A stretch of 42,300 nucleotides of DNA from Acidobacteriota bacterium (GTDB taxonomy: Bacteria > Acidobacteriota > Terriglobia > Bryobacterales > Bryobacteraceae), in assembly GCA_005808475.1 (NCBI GenBank), contig SYLY01000119.1:1-42300 (forward strand). The letters are read 5' to 3'. Under the pieces are notes generated by a model, which saw nothing but the letters and a program-made list of their open reading frames with translations, was not told where the DNA came from and did no database searches. Positions 26,780 through 35,374 of the stretch are shown here, piece by piece. Position numbers and translations under genes: made by a program. Each line of letters begins with the position of its first letter. The first letter of the stretch is position 1.

Positions 26780-28177
26780 ATGATGGTTGCCGCGGCGGCG
26801 GGGATTCTAATCTGTTTCCTCGCCGCCGGTTTGCTAGGAGCCCGCCGCCGCGACACCACGGTGGCGGGCTTCGTGCTTGCAGGGCGCGGATTGCCGCCGC
26901 TGCTCGGCGCACTGGCGATGACGGCCGCCTGGGTGGATGGCGGCTACCTGCTCGGCACGGCGGAAGGCGCGTTCCACCAAAGCGTCTGGCACGGAGCGCA
27001 AGGTGGACTCCTCTTCGGCGGCAGCTTGGTGCTCGGCGGCCTCTTCTTCGCCAAACCCATGCGGCGGGCCGGTTATTCGACGATGGCCGGCCCGTTCGAG
27101 GCCCGCTACGGCGCGCGCTGGGCGGCGGTGCTACTCATCCCCGCGCTGGCAGCCGAACTGATCTGGTGCGCGGAACTGCTCGCTTCGGCGGGATCGACTC
27201 TCGGCGTCATGGGCGGCGTGTCTTTCACGGCCGCCGTGGTGGGAGCGGCTCTGGCCGTGACGGCATACACGATCGCCGGTGGGATGTGGAGCGTCGTCTA
27301 CGGCGATATCGCGCAGATCGGCGTCGCGGCGGCGGGACTGATTCTGGCGGTGGCGTGGATCCTTCCGGCGGCGGGCGGCTGGGATCCGGTATGGGCGGCG
27401 TACCGGCCCACGGCGGACTGGAGCTTCGCGGCGCGCCTCCGTTCCGCCGATACCAGCGTGATGCTGCTGCTCGGCGGCATCCCGTGGAACTGCTACTTTC
27501 AGCGGGTGCTGTCGTCGAGGAACGAGAACGAGGCGCGTTCGATGTCGTTGTGGTCGGGCGCGGCGGTGATGCTGTTCACGATTCCTCCGCTGTTGCTGGG
27601 AGTGGCCGCGTTCTCGCACCCCTGGAGCGCGGAGGCCGCCGCCAGACTGCGCGAGCGGCCGTCGGAAGCCCTGCCCGCGTTGCTGAATGCGGCGCTGCCG
27701 GTTTGGGCGGCGTTGCTCGGATTGGCGGCGATCCTGGGAGCGGTGACGTCCAGCTACGCCTCTTCGCTGCTCTCCGCCGCGTCCCTGTACGGATGCAACG
27801 TGCGCGCTCGATTCACGGGCAAGCCGCTCGGCGTCGGCGCGATACGAGGCGCGGCCGTCGCGATGGGTCTGCTGGCGGTGGCGGGCGCCCTGCGCGTACG
27901 AAGCGTGCAGGCGCTGTGGTTCTTCACCAGCGACCTGGTGTTCGTGCTGTTGTTTCCGCAACTGGTGTACGCGCTGTTCGACCGCCGGGCCAACCGCGCT
28001 GGATCGATGGCCGCGCTCGGCGTTTCGTTGGCTGCGCGGCTAGCCGCGGGTGAGCCGCTGATCGGACTGCCTGCCATCGTTGCGCTGCCCGATTGGTTCC
28101 CGCATCGAACGGCGGCGGCGGCACTCGGACTGGTGGTGCTGCCCGTCGTATCGAGGCTGTGGGAGCGGCGCCTGTGA
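26780..28177 (+). CDS. Sodium:solute symporter resembling high-affinity choline transporter (CHT/SLC5A7)
   Basis: A 465-residue symporter with about thirteen hydrophobic segments. Compared from memory with animal CHT1 it shares GGYLLGTAEG, LGGLFFAKPMRRAGYSTM, LLIPALAAELIW, LLGGIPWNCYFQRVLSS, SSLLSAASLYGCNV and LWFFTSDLVFVLLFPQL, each nearly superimposable on the corresponding CHT segment. CHT takes up choline with Na+. The next gene, phosphatidylcholine synthase, uses free choline directly and overlaps it by GTGA, which supports choline as substrate. No ribosome site stands out before ATG 26780. Choline specificity is inferred from similarity plus neighbour. Confidence 0.85.
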   Translation: MMVAAAAGILICFLAAGLLGARRRDTTVAGFVLAGRGLPPLLGALAMTAAWVDGGYLLGTAEGAFHQSVWHGAQGGLLFGGSLVLGGLFFAKPMRRAGYSTMAGPFEARYGARWAAVLLIPALAAELIWCAELLASAGSTLGVMGGVSFTAAVVGAALAVTAYTIAGGMWSVVYGDIAQIGVAAAGLILAVAWILPAAGGWDPVWAAYRPTADWSFAARLRSADTSVMLLLGGIPWNCYFQRVLSSRNENEARSMSLWSGAAVMLFTIPPLLLGVAAFSHPWSAEAAARLRERPSEALPALLNAALPVWAALLGLAAILGAVTSSYASSLLSAASLYGCNVRARFTGKPLGVGAIRGAAVAMGLLAVAGALRVRSVQALWFFTSDLVFVLLFPQLVYALFDRRANRAGSMAALGVSLAARLAAGEPLIGLPAIVALPDWFPHRTAAAALGLVVLPVVSRLWERRL

Positions 28178-28893
28178 GCCGCGCGTTTGCATGGGCGGTC
28201 CACGCCTACACCGCATCCGGACAGTTGGTGGCCGCCTGGATGGCGGTCTGCATCGTCGAAGGGGGAGACGCCGGATTCCGGCGCGCGATGCAACTGATGG
28301 CGCTCGCCACGTTCATCGACAGCACCGACGGTTGGCTCGCCCGCCGCGCGCGCGTGAAAGAGGCGCTGCCCGGATTCGACGGACGGCGGCTCGACGACAT
28401 CATCGACTTTCAGACTTACACCGCGTTGCCGTTGCTGCTGCTCTGGCGCGCGGGGATTCCCTCGGCCGGTTGGGCGTGGGTGCTTCCGTTCGCGGCGGTC
28501 GCCAGCCTCTACGGATTCAGCCAGACGAACGCCAAGACGGAGGACGGCTATTTTCTCGGCTTCCCGTCGTATTGGAACGTGGTCGCGGTCTACCTCTATC
28601 TGCTGCGGCCGCACGACGCATTGGCTGCCGCCTCCATCGGCTTGCTGGCGCTGCTCACGTTCGTTCCCACGCGATACCTGTATCCGTCGCATCAGGGCGG
28701 CTGGTTCGCCGCGATCACCAATCTCGGCGCGGCCGTGTGGGGCGTGTTGCTGGGCGCGATTCTGACGGGCGCGGCCAGCGAGCGATGGACGCTGCTCTCG
28801 GCCGCTTATCCGGCGTATTATCTCCTTGCGTCCTGGTGGGTGGAACTGCGATTCCGTTCGCGGCGTGCCCGGACGGAGTCCGCGCTACACTGA
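28174..28893 (+). CDS. pcs: Phosphatidylcholine synthase (CDP-diacylglycerol:choline phosphatidyltransferase)
   Basis: A 239-residue membrane enzyme condensing choline with CDP-diacylglycerol to give phosphatidylcholine. The CDP-alcohol phosphatidyltransferase motif is complete in the variant form typical of Pcs: Asp49-x2-Asp52-Gly53-x2-Ala56-Arg57-x12-Gly70-x3-Asp74-x3-Asp78 (IDSTDGWLARRARVKEALPG then FDGRRLDDIID). Length and about eight hydrophobic segments fit. The GTG start at 28174 overlaps the symporter stop; the longer frame from 28093 is a shadow of the symporter. Translational coupling to a CHT-like choline importer makes a tight functional unit. Confidence 0.88.
   Translation: MSRAFAWAVHAYTASGQLVAAWMAVCIVEGGDAGFRRAMQLMALATFIDSTDGWLARRARVKEALPGFDGRRLDDIIDFQTYTALPLLLLWRAGIPSAGWAWVLPFAAVASLYGFSQTNAKTEDGYFLGFPSYWNVVAVYLYLLRPHDALAAASIGLLALLTFVPTRYLYPSHQGGWFAAITNLGAAVWGVLLGAILTGAASERWTLLSAAYPAYYLLASWWVELRFRSRRARTESALH
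28886..28891 (+). promoter_or_regulatory. -10-like box TACACT close to start codon
   Basis: TACACT, inside the last codons of pcs, ends seven bases before ATG 28899 of the FMN oxidase gene. This would give a transcript starting at or next to the start codon. No clear -35 box. Confidence 0.35.
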
Positions 28894-28898
28894 CTCGA

Positions 28899-30062
28899 AT
28901 GCGCGACCCTGAACTCGCCCGCCGCCGCTTTCTCGCTTATCTGGCCGCCAGTCCCGCCCTCGCGCAGGAGCCCGCGCTCATCGCGTCGCCCGCCGCCGCG
29001 ATCAACGTGTTCGACTTCGAGCCCGTGTGCCGCAAGGCCCTTCCGCCGGCGCATTACGGCTACATGGCGACCGGTGTCGACGACGACGCGACGCTCCGCG
29101 CCAACCGCACCGGATTCGACCGTTTCTACCTGCGGCCGCGCCGCCTGGTGGATATCCGCCAAGCTGACCTGCGCACCCCGATCTTCGGCGCCACGTGGGA
29201 CATGCCGTTCGGACTCGCGCCGATCGGCAACCAGAAGGCCTTCCACGATGAAGGCGAACTGCCAGTGGCGCGCGCGGCCAAGGCGATGCGAGCGCCGGCG
29301 GTCCTTTCCACGGCGACCAACACTTCCGTGGAGGATTTCGCGCGCGAATTGGGCCGGCCGCCCTGGTATCAGCTCTATCCGAGCAACCGTTGGGAAGTCA
29401 CCGAACGGCTGGTCAAGCGTGTGGAGCAGGCCGGGTGCCCGGTGATCGCGCTCACCGTCGATACCATCGCCGGAAGGCACACGGAGACCTTCGAGCGGTT
29501 CAAACTGCTCGACAAGCGGGACTGCAAGGTCTGTCACGGCACTCGCTACGAGGACTTCTTCCGCCGCCGGCCGATGTTCGCCGGAGTCGGCATCGAGGGA
29601 CTGCGGACCAACAATCCCGCGTTGAACTGGGAGCATGTTCGCAAGCTGAAGAAGATGACGTCCGCGAAGCTGCTCATCAAGGGGATCGAAACGCGCGAGG
29701 ACGCACTGCTGTGCGTGGAGAACGGCGTGGACGGACTGATCGTATCGAACCACGGCGGCCGCGCCGAGGAGAGTGGGCGCGGAACGATCGAGTGCCTGCC
29801 GGAGGTGGTGGAGTCCGCCGGGACGCTGCCAGTGTTCATCGATGGCGGATTCCGGCGAGGCTCCGACATCTTCAAGGCTCTGGCGCTGGGAGCCAAGGCG
29901 GTCTTCGTGGGGCGGCCGTACATCTGGGGTCTGTCCGCCTTCGGGCAGGCGGGCGTGGAGCGCGTGATCGAGATTCTGCGCGTGGAGTTCGAACTGGTGA
30001 TGAAGCAGTGCGGCGTCACGTCGATCGCGGGCATCGGACGCGACGCCGTTGGCGCGCGCTGA
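28899..30062 (+). CDS. FMN-dependent alpha-hydroxy-acid oxidase/dehydrogenase, exported, with CxxCH motif
   Basis: A 387-residue TIM-barrel flavoprotein of the lactate/glycolate oxidase family. Seen are Tyr55 (YGYMATG), PFGLAPIG, WYQLYPS (Gln158, Tyr160), LTVDT, Lys261 (LLIKGI), the active-site signature SNHGGR (His285, Arg288) and VFIDGGFRRGSD. A Tat-like leader (ARRRFLAYLAASPALAQ) suggests export with FMN bound. Loop residues 209-213 read CKVCH, a CxxCH motif not usual in this family; a covalent c-type heme would turn the enzyme into a flavocytochrome, but this is speculative. It follows pcs by five bases and may have its own promoter. The longer frame from 28080 is a shadow. Confidence 0.87.
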   Translation: MRDPELARRRFLAYLAASPALAQEPALIASPAAAINVFDFEPVCRKALPPAHYGYMATGVDDDATLRANRTGFDRFYLRPRRLVDIRQADLRTPIFGATWDMPFGLAPIGNQKAFHDEGELPVARAAKAMRAPAVLSTATNTSVEDFARELGRPPWYQLYPSNRWEVTERLVKRVEQAGCPVIALTVDTIAGRHTETFERFKLLDKRDCKVCHGTRYEDFFRRRPMFAGVGIEGLRTNNPALNWEHVRKLKKMTSAKLLIKGIETREDALLCVENGVDGLIVSNHGGRAEESGRGTIECLPEVVESAGTLPVFIDGGFRRGSDIFKALALGAKAVFVGRPYIWGLSAFGQAGVERVIEILRVEFELVMKQCGVTSIAGIGRDAVGAR

Positions 30063-30081
30063 CGGGTTAGGTCAGCGCGCG
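30053..30081 (+). terminator. Strong hairpin at the end of the oxidase gene
   Basis: CGCGCGCTGAC (30053-30063), a 7-base loop, and GTCAGCGCGCG (30071-30081) form a perfect 11-base GC-rich stem. The stem includes the oxidase stop codon and sits between two convergent genes, so it could serve both directions. There is no T-run on the plus strand, so it is not a classical intrinsic terminator. Confidence 0.5.
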
Positions 30082-30150
30082 GCCGGGAGTCCATCCTCGA
30101 CCGCCGTCGAGCGCCGGCCAGACGCGCGGGGAAATCGACTCTTCATGCGG

Positions 30151-33100
30151 TCAGAAGAAGAAACGCAGGGCGAACTGCATCTGGCGTGGCAGGCGGGCGG
30201 CGGTGAACTCGCCGAACCGTCCGTTCACCTGGCGCCCTTGCGCGTCGAAGCGCGTCGCCGTGTCGATGGCGCTGAACTGCGTGTGGTTGAAGGCGTTGTA
30301 GAGCTCCCAGCGCAATTGCAGGCGCATGGGCTCGCGGACCGCGAAGTTCTTGAAGATCGCCACGTCCCAGTTGTTGTTGCCCGGACCGCGCATCGTGTAC
30401 CGCGCCGAGTTGCCAACGGTCCCCACGGCGGGCGGCGCGAACGCGGCCGTGTTGAAGTTGCGGCTGAAAGTCCGCTCGCTCTTGGGGATCACTGGCGCCG
30501 CCACCAGATTGACGCGAGCGCCTTGCGACGCCGAGCCGGTGACGTCGACGGGGTTGACGAAGCCCAGCGCCGCCGTAATGGGCGCACCGCTGACGAAGCT
30601 GGCGATGCCCGACAATTGCCAGCCGCCCAGGACGTGCCGGGACGCGAAATTCCGCCACTTGGGCGCGGGCAGATCCCACTGGTAATTGACCTTGACGACA
30701 TGCGTACGGTCGAAGTCCGAGACTCCGTAGTTCCATACGCGGACGGGAACCAACGGACTGACCGTGTTCAGGTCGCCGCTGTTGTAGTCCATCGACTTCG
30801 ACCAAGTCCAAGACCCGCCGAACTGCATCCCGCGCGCGAAGCGGCGGTTCACGGTGGTCTGCATCGAGTGGTAGTTGGACGAAGCGGCCCACTCGCGCTG
30901 CAACACGTCGTTGAACCCCACGATCGGCCGCAGGAAAGAGGAAGGCAGCGGGACGCGCGTGTTGGTGGGATCGGCGTTACGCGGAAGGAAATTCGCCCCC
31001 AGCGGAATCGGGCTGAGATTGCGCTGCCACAGCAGGTGCCGTCCCAATGACCCGACGTAACCCACGTCGAGCACCGTGCCATAGCCGAGGCTCCGCTGCA
31101 CCGACAGGCTGAAGTTCATCACGTTCGGCACCAGCGAGCGTCCGTCCACGCCGAGGATGTCCTGGGGGAAGACGAAGCCCGGAGACGAGCCGAGTTCGCG
31201 GATGGTGCTGAAGTTGATCAGCGGAGTGCTCACCAGCGGGGGTTGGCCGCCGAGCAGGCGCAGCAATTGGAAGTCGCCGAGGTTGGTGAACATACCGAAT
31301 CCTCCGCGAACGGCGGTCTTGCCCGAGCCGGAAACGTCCCACGCGAATCCCACGCGGGGCGCGAGTTGCAAGCCCGGATTCCGGGTGAGCCCGCGCGGGT
31401 AGTTCGAGCCCGCGCCGGTCACCAGCCCATTGGCGGTGTCGCCGGTTCCGGGCGCGATGGCGCCGACCAGCGCCTGCGGATACGTTTGGCGGGTCACCGG
31501 ATGAATGCCCACGCGGCGGCCGTCCACTAGCGCGGGCGCGATCAACTGGACCATCTTGGAACGGTCGAACCGGTCGAGGACAAAGCCCGAGACGCGGCCC
31601 TGCTCTTCATACTGAGGGATCACTCTCGCGAAGCGCATGCCCAGTTCGAGCGTGAAGCGGCGGTGGATCTTCCAGCTATCCTGCGCGAACCACTCGAAAG
31701 ACTTGATGAAGATGGAGATGTCGGGCCGGGACGTGGCTTGCTGGTAGTTGTTGAACACGCCGAACATCGCGTTGGAGAAGGCGTAGCCGGTATCCAGCGG
31801 GTTGTTGACGTTGCGGCCGTAGTTGATGGTCGCGTTGAACGCGGCGGGCAATTGCGCCTGGCGGAGGTTGTGATTGTAGAACGCGCCCGCCTTCACCAGA
31901 TGCGACGCGAAGTTCCTGGTCACGTTATTGGTGACGTTGTAGGCATACTGCGTCTGGTCGAGCGGCGTGCGGCCGTCCATGCTGAGGTTGATGGGCTGGC
32001 TGACGCCGCCGAAACTGACGTTCGGAACCAGGTCGAGCGGGTTCGCGGCCGGGTAGAGCTGCGGACCGCTGAAACCGATGGTCGCGCGCTGGTTGCGCTT
32101 CAGTTCGGCGTCCGGGATGCGCTCGCCCTCGGGACGGCGCGAATAGCCGAACGTGAACTCGTTCACCAGGGACGGCGAAACCACCCATTGATTGCGTGCG
32201 GAAAGGACGGTTCCCTGCGTCCAGAAGGTCTTGTTCATCTGTTCCCAATTGGCGCCGCCCGTGGGAATGCCGAACGCGCCGGTCTGCTCGTCCTTGTGCC
32301 GCGAGATGGAGAAAGCCACCAGACTCTTCGGGTGGACCTGATTGTCGGCTTTCAATGTCTCGAGGCGCTGTGGCGTGTCGACGCGAATCTGCGACACGTA
32401 GTTGTAGCGGCGCGCGGAGATAGCGGTGTCGAAGAAGTTCGGCGCGGGGAACATGCTCATGATGGCGCGTCCGCTCGGATCGATGCGGTTCGCCGGCATT
32501 CGATTTCCGGGGAGGGGCTGGAGATTGGACGGGTCCAGCACCGGGATCGACACGCCGTTGAGTTCGACGCTCTGGGAGAAGTCGCCGCTGCGCTCGAGCG
32601 CCGTCGGAGTGGTCAGCGGACCGACTCCCAACGCGCTCGACCGCGGCCAAAACTCCTGCGACCAGAAGAAGAACAGCTTCTCCTTCTTCTCGTTGAACAC
32701 CTTGGGAATGAACACCGGTCCGCCCACGTTGTAGCTGTAGGTGTTCATGCGCGACCGCGCCTTGGGCAGGCGGGTGAGGTTGTTGAAAAACGAATTCGCG
32801 TTGAATTGTTCGTGGCGCTTGAAGTAGCTGAACATTCCGTGGAAATCGCGCGTGCCGCTCTTGGTGACCAGTTGCACGTTGGCGCCGGACATGCGCCCGT
32901 ATTCGGCCTGGTAGTTGGTGAGAAGCACCTTCACCTCGGCAACGGCATCCATGCCGACGCTGACAGTGCCGCCCAGATTGTTGCCCACGTCGATCATCGT
33001 CATGCCGTCGAGCGTGAGGTTGTTGGTGTTGCTCCGGCCGCCTTGCACGTTGACCGTGAAGCCGCGGTCGATCGAATCGCGGTCCGCCGTGTCGACCACG

Positions 33101-33570
33101 CCTGGCAGCAGTTGGAGCAGCGACGTCACGTTGCGGCCGCGAATGAGGACGTTCTCCACTTGAGCGCTGGTGACGACGCCGGATCGCTCGGCGCTCGCCG
33201 TCTGGACCGTCGCCCCTTCCGCCGTGACGGTCACGCTCTCGCTGGTGCTGCCAACCTGCAGTTGGATCTCGCCGGCGCTCAGCGTTTCCGACGCGGTGAG
33301 ATTCAGGTTGCGCCTCTCCGCCTGCTTGAACCCCTCGCGCGAAATCTGGAGCCGGTATTGGCCAGGCGCAAGGCCCGGGAAAGCGAAGCTGCCGTTCTCC
33401 GCGGTGGCGGAACGGCGGGAGAATCCGGTGCTCGGCTGCACCAGGGTGACATCGGCGCGGGCGATGGCGAGTCCGCTCGGATCGAGCACGGTTCCGACGA
33501 TGGCGCCGGTGACTGACTGCGAATAGGCGGACGCGGCGAAGAGCGCGCACAAAGCGATAAGCAGAGGCAT
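30151..33570 (-). CDS. Oar-like TonB-dependent receptor with carboxypeptidase-regulatory-like domain
   Basis: An 1139-residue outer-membrane protein. Signal peptide to about residue 18 (IALCALFAASAYSQ). Regulatory-like beta-sandwich at about 20-105 (VTGAIVGTVLDPSGLAIARA, FAFPGLAPGQYRLQISREGF). The plug carries VLIRGRNVTSLLQLLPGVVD, NNLTLDGMTMIDVG, VKVLLTNYQAEYGRMSGANV and QLVTKSGTRDFHGMFSYFKR, closer to a true TonB plug than in the other two copies. The barrel ends QFALRFFF. The start is supported by TAGAGT six bases upstream. It appears to be transcribed alone; the DUF1080 gene is 51 bases upstream on the same strand. Ligand unknown. Confidence 0.9.
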   Translation of the reverse strand: MPLLIALCALFAASAYSQSVTGAIVGTVLDPSGLAIARADVTLVQPSTGFSRRSATAENGSFAFPGLAPGQYRLQISREGFKQAERRNLNLTASETLSAGEIQLQVGSTSESVTVTAEGATVQTASAERSGVVTSAQVENVLIRGRNVTSLLQLLPGVVDTADRDSIDRGFTVNVQGGRSNTNNLTLDGMTMIDVGNNLGGTVSVGMDAVAEVKVLLTNYQAEYGRMSGANVQLVTKSGTRDFHGMFSYFKRHEQFNANSFFNNLTRLPKARSRMNTYSYNVGGPVFIPKVFNEKKEKLFFFWSQEFWPRSSALGVGPLTTPTALERSGDFSQSVELNGVSIPVLDPSNLQPLPGNRMPANRIDPSGRAIMSMFPAPNFFDTAISARRYNYVSQIRVDTPQRLETLKADNQVHPKSLVAFSISRHKDEQTGAFGIPTGGANWEQMNKTFWTQGTVLSARNQWVVSPSLVNEFTFGYSRRPEGERIPDAELKRNQRATIGFSGPQLYPAANPLDLVPNVSFGGVSQPINLSMDGRTPLDQTQYAYNVTNNVTRNFASHLVKAGAFYNHNLRQAQLPAAFNATINYGRNVNNPLDTGYAFSNAMFGVFNNYQQATSRPDISIFIKSFEWFAQDSWKIHRRFTLELGMRFARVIPQYEEQGRVSGFVLDRFDRSKMVQLIAPALVDGRRVGIHPVTRQTYPQALVGAIAPGTGDTANGLVTGAGSNYPRGLTRNPGLQLAPRVGFAWDVSGSGKTAVRGGFGMFTNLGDFQLLRLLGGQPPLVSTPLINFSTIRELGSSPGFVFPQDILGVDGRSLVPNVMNFSLSVQRSLGYGTVLDVGYVGSLGRHLLWQRNLSPIPLGANFLPRNADPTNTRVPLPSSFLRPIVGFNDVLQREWAASSNYHSMQTTVNRRFARGMQFGGSWTWSKSMDYNSGDLNTVSPLVPVRVWNYGVSDFDRTHVVKVNYQWDLPAPKWRNFASRHVLGGWQLSGIASFVSGAPITAALGFVNPVDVTGSASQGARVNLVAAPVIPKSERTFSRNFNTAAFAPPAVGTVGNSARYTMRGPGNNNWDVAIFKNFAVREPMRLQLRWELYNAFNHTQFSAIDTATRFDAQGRQVNGRFGEFTAARLPRQMQFALRFFF

Positions 33571-33576
33571 GAAGGC

Positions 33577-33582
33577 ACTCTA
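33577..33582 (-). promoter_or_regulatory. -10-like box TAGAGT close to start codon
   Basis: On the minus strand TAGAGT ends six bases before the receptor's ATG at 33570. At that distance transcription would begin at the start codon itself, the geometry of leaderless genes. Confidence 0.4.
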
Positions 33583-33621
33583 TCGCAGTCCGCGCCGGAG
33601 GCCAAGCGGACCGGAAGCCCG

Positions 33622-34326
33622 TCAGCGCGACAGGGGGCGCATCCAGATATTGCGGTACCGAAGCTCGGTCAGCGGGGCGTCCTTGAAGCCGCTGTGATCC
33701 TGCAGCAACAGCGGTCCGGGTTCGCACACATTGGCAGTGACGGCGCCGCCGGTGGACTGCATGACCGGCACGTGATCCTGCACCAGCACGCCGTTGAACA
33801 GCAGCGTGATCGAACCGGGTTTGACGACCTGGCGCGTGGCGTCGCACAGCGGCGGGTGGAACACGATGTCGTAGCTCTGCCACTTTCCCGGACCGGCGCT
33901 GGGATTCGCCAGAGGCACGTGCTGTCCGTACACCGCACCCGCCATTCCGTTCGTGTAGGTGGGATTGTTCAGCGAATCGAGCACCTGGATTTCGTAGCGC
34001 CCGTGCAGGTACACGCCCGAGTTCGAGCGCATTTGCCCCTTCTGGTCCGGCATCGCCGGCAACTGGAACTCCACGTGGATCTGGGCCGCACCGTGCGGCT
34101 CCTTGGTCATCACGTCGCCGACGCCGGACCGGCAGATCATCTCTCCGCCGCGGACGTCGCATCTGGCGGGTTCGCCCTTGCGCGTCACCCAACCGTCCAT
34201 CGACTTGCCGTCGAACAACCGGACGGCGTCCGATGGCGCTTGTCCGGCCGCGCCCGGCGTCACCACTGGCGGTTCCTGCGCCCATAGCGACGCGGCCATC
34301 ATCGGGATGCAGTAACGGATGCTCAT
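33622..34326 (-). CDS. DUF1080 (3-keto-disaccharide hydrolase-like) secreted protein
   Basis: A 234-residue exported protein with a short signal peptide (YCIPMMAASLWAQ). The concanavalin-like DUF1080 fold is recognisable from VRLFDGKSMDGWV, AQIHVEFQLPAM, MRSNSGVYLHGRYEIQVLDS, GAVYGQHVPLANPSAGPGKW and LLQDHSGFKDAPLTELRYRN, ending IWMRP. Family members bind or hydrolyse glycans, including 3-keto-glycosides, and usually lie in polysaccharide-use regions. It is divergent from the aspartoacylase-like gene, with only 25 bases between them. Substrate cannot be read from sequence. Confidence 0.88.
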   Translation of the reverse strand: MSIRYCIPMMAASLWAQEPPVVTPGAAGQAPSDAVRLFDGKSMDGWVTRKGEPARCDVRGGEMICRSGVGDVMTKEPHGAAQIHVEFQLPAMPDQKGQMRSNSGVYLHGRYEIQVLDSLNNPTYTNGMAGAVYGQHVPLANPSAGPGKWQSYDIVFHPPLCDATRQVVKPGSITLLFNGVLVQDHVPVMQSTGGAVTANVCEPGPLLLQDHSGFKDAPLTELRYRNIWMRPLSR

Positions 34327-34351
34327 CGATTAATGTTTAAAGGATACACCC

Positions 34352-35374
34352 ATGCCCGAACTCGTCTACGATCACGCGGCGATCGATTTCTCGCGCCCCG
34401 GCAAGCATCACTACCAAGTGGCATTCGGGTTGGACGGAGCGTGGGGATTCGTCCTCGTTCCGCTCACGGTGATCAACGGGACGCGCCCGGAGGGACCGGA
34501 GCCTCCCGGCGTCTACGTGAACGGCGGCAATCACGGCAACGAGTACGAGGGCCAAGTCGGAGTGAAGCGTCTTTGCCAGGATCTGGACCCCGCCGTCATG
34601 CGGGGCCGCGTGATTCTGATCCCCCAGTTGAACGAGCCCGCTTGCATCGCCGGCATCCGCCAATCGCCGCTCGACGGCGTCAACATGAACCGCGCGTTCC
34701 CTGGCAACGCGCGCGGATCGATCACCTACCGCATCGCCGATTTCGTCAAGCGGCGGGTGTTTCCCCAGGTTCGCGTGGTCATCGACATTCACTCGGGCGG
34801 CATGGAAGGCGCATTCCCGATGTGCACGTCGTTCCATCCGATCGCGAACGATGAGCAGCGCCGGGAGATGGCGGAAGTGGCCCGGCTCTATGACACGCCG
34901 GTGGTGATGATCTACTCACGTTCGCTGCATTCGGGCCTGTTGCCGGACGAGGCCGAGGATGAAGGTAAGATCGCGATCGGCTCGGAGTTCGGCGGCGGCG
35001 GAACATGCTCGATTCAGGGGACGCGGCACGCCTACGAAGGCACGCTCAACGTGCTCCGCCACTACGGCCACCTCGAAGGGGAGATCCGCCGCGTCGATGC
35101 GGACCGTCCGCATCCTCCGCGCTTCATCGCCGCGCCCAGCCTCGCCGATTACCGGCCCTCGCCGCGCGATGGAATCTGGGAACCCACCGCCGCTCTCGGG
35201 GCGGATGTCGCCGAAGGCGAACTGCTCGGCCGCCTGCACGACTTCTCGGATCACTCCTTGCCGCCCCACGAGATCCGCGCCCATCGTTCGGGCGTCCTGG
35301 CGATGGAACACCTGGGCGCGGTTTGCCGCAAGGGCGCGACCCTCTACGTGATTGGACAGGTGGTGCAACCGTGA
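34352..35374 (+). CDS. Succinylglutamate desuccinylase/aspartoacylase-family deacylase
   Basis: A 340-residue zinc carboxypeptidase-like deacylase. The zinc site is visible as NGGNHGNEYEG (His61, Glu64) and VIDIHSGG (His147), with the substrate loop LDGVNMNRAFPG between them. The C-terminal part forms a beta domain (LGADVAEGELLGRLHDFSD). It resembles AstE/DoeB-type enzymes that remove an acyl group from N-acyl amino acids, but the actual substrate is unknown. Its stop overlaps the GTG of the next enolase-type gene, so the pair is translationally coupled, and an MFS permease follows; together they look like a small catabolic operon. Confidence 0.85.
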   Translation: MPELVYDHAAIDFSRPGKHHYQVAFGLDGAWGFVLVPLTVINGTRPEGPEPPGVYVNGGNHGNEYEGQVGVKRLCQDLDPAVMRGRVILIPQLNEPACIAGIRQSPLDGVNMNRAFPGNARGSITYRIADFVKRRVFPQVRVVIDIHSGGMEGAFPMCTSFHPIANDEQRREMAEVARLYDTPVVMIYSRSLHSGLLPDEAEDEGKIAIGSEFGGGGTCSIQGTRHAYEGTLNVLRHYGHLEGEIRRVDADRPHPPRFIAAPSLADYRPSPRDGIWEPTAALGADVAEGELLGRLHDFSDHSLPPHEIRAHRSGVLAMEHLGAVCRKGATLYVIGQVVQP

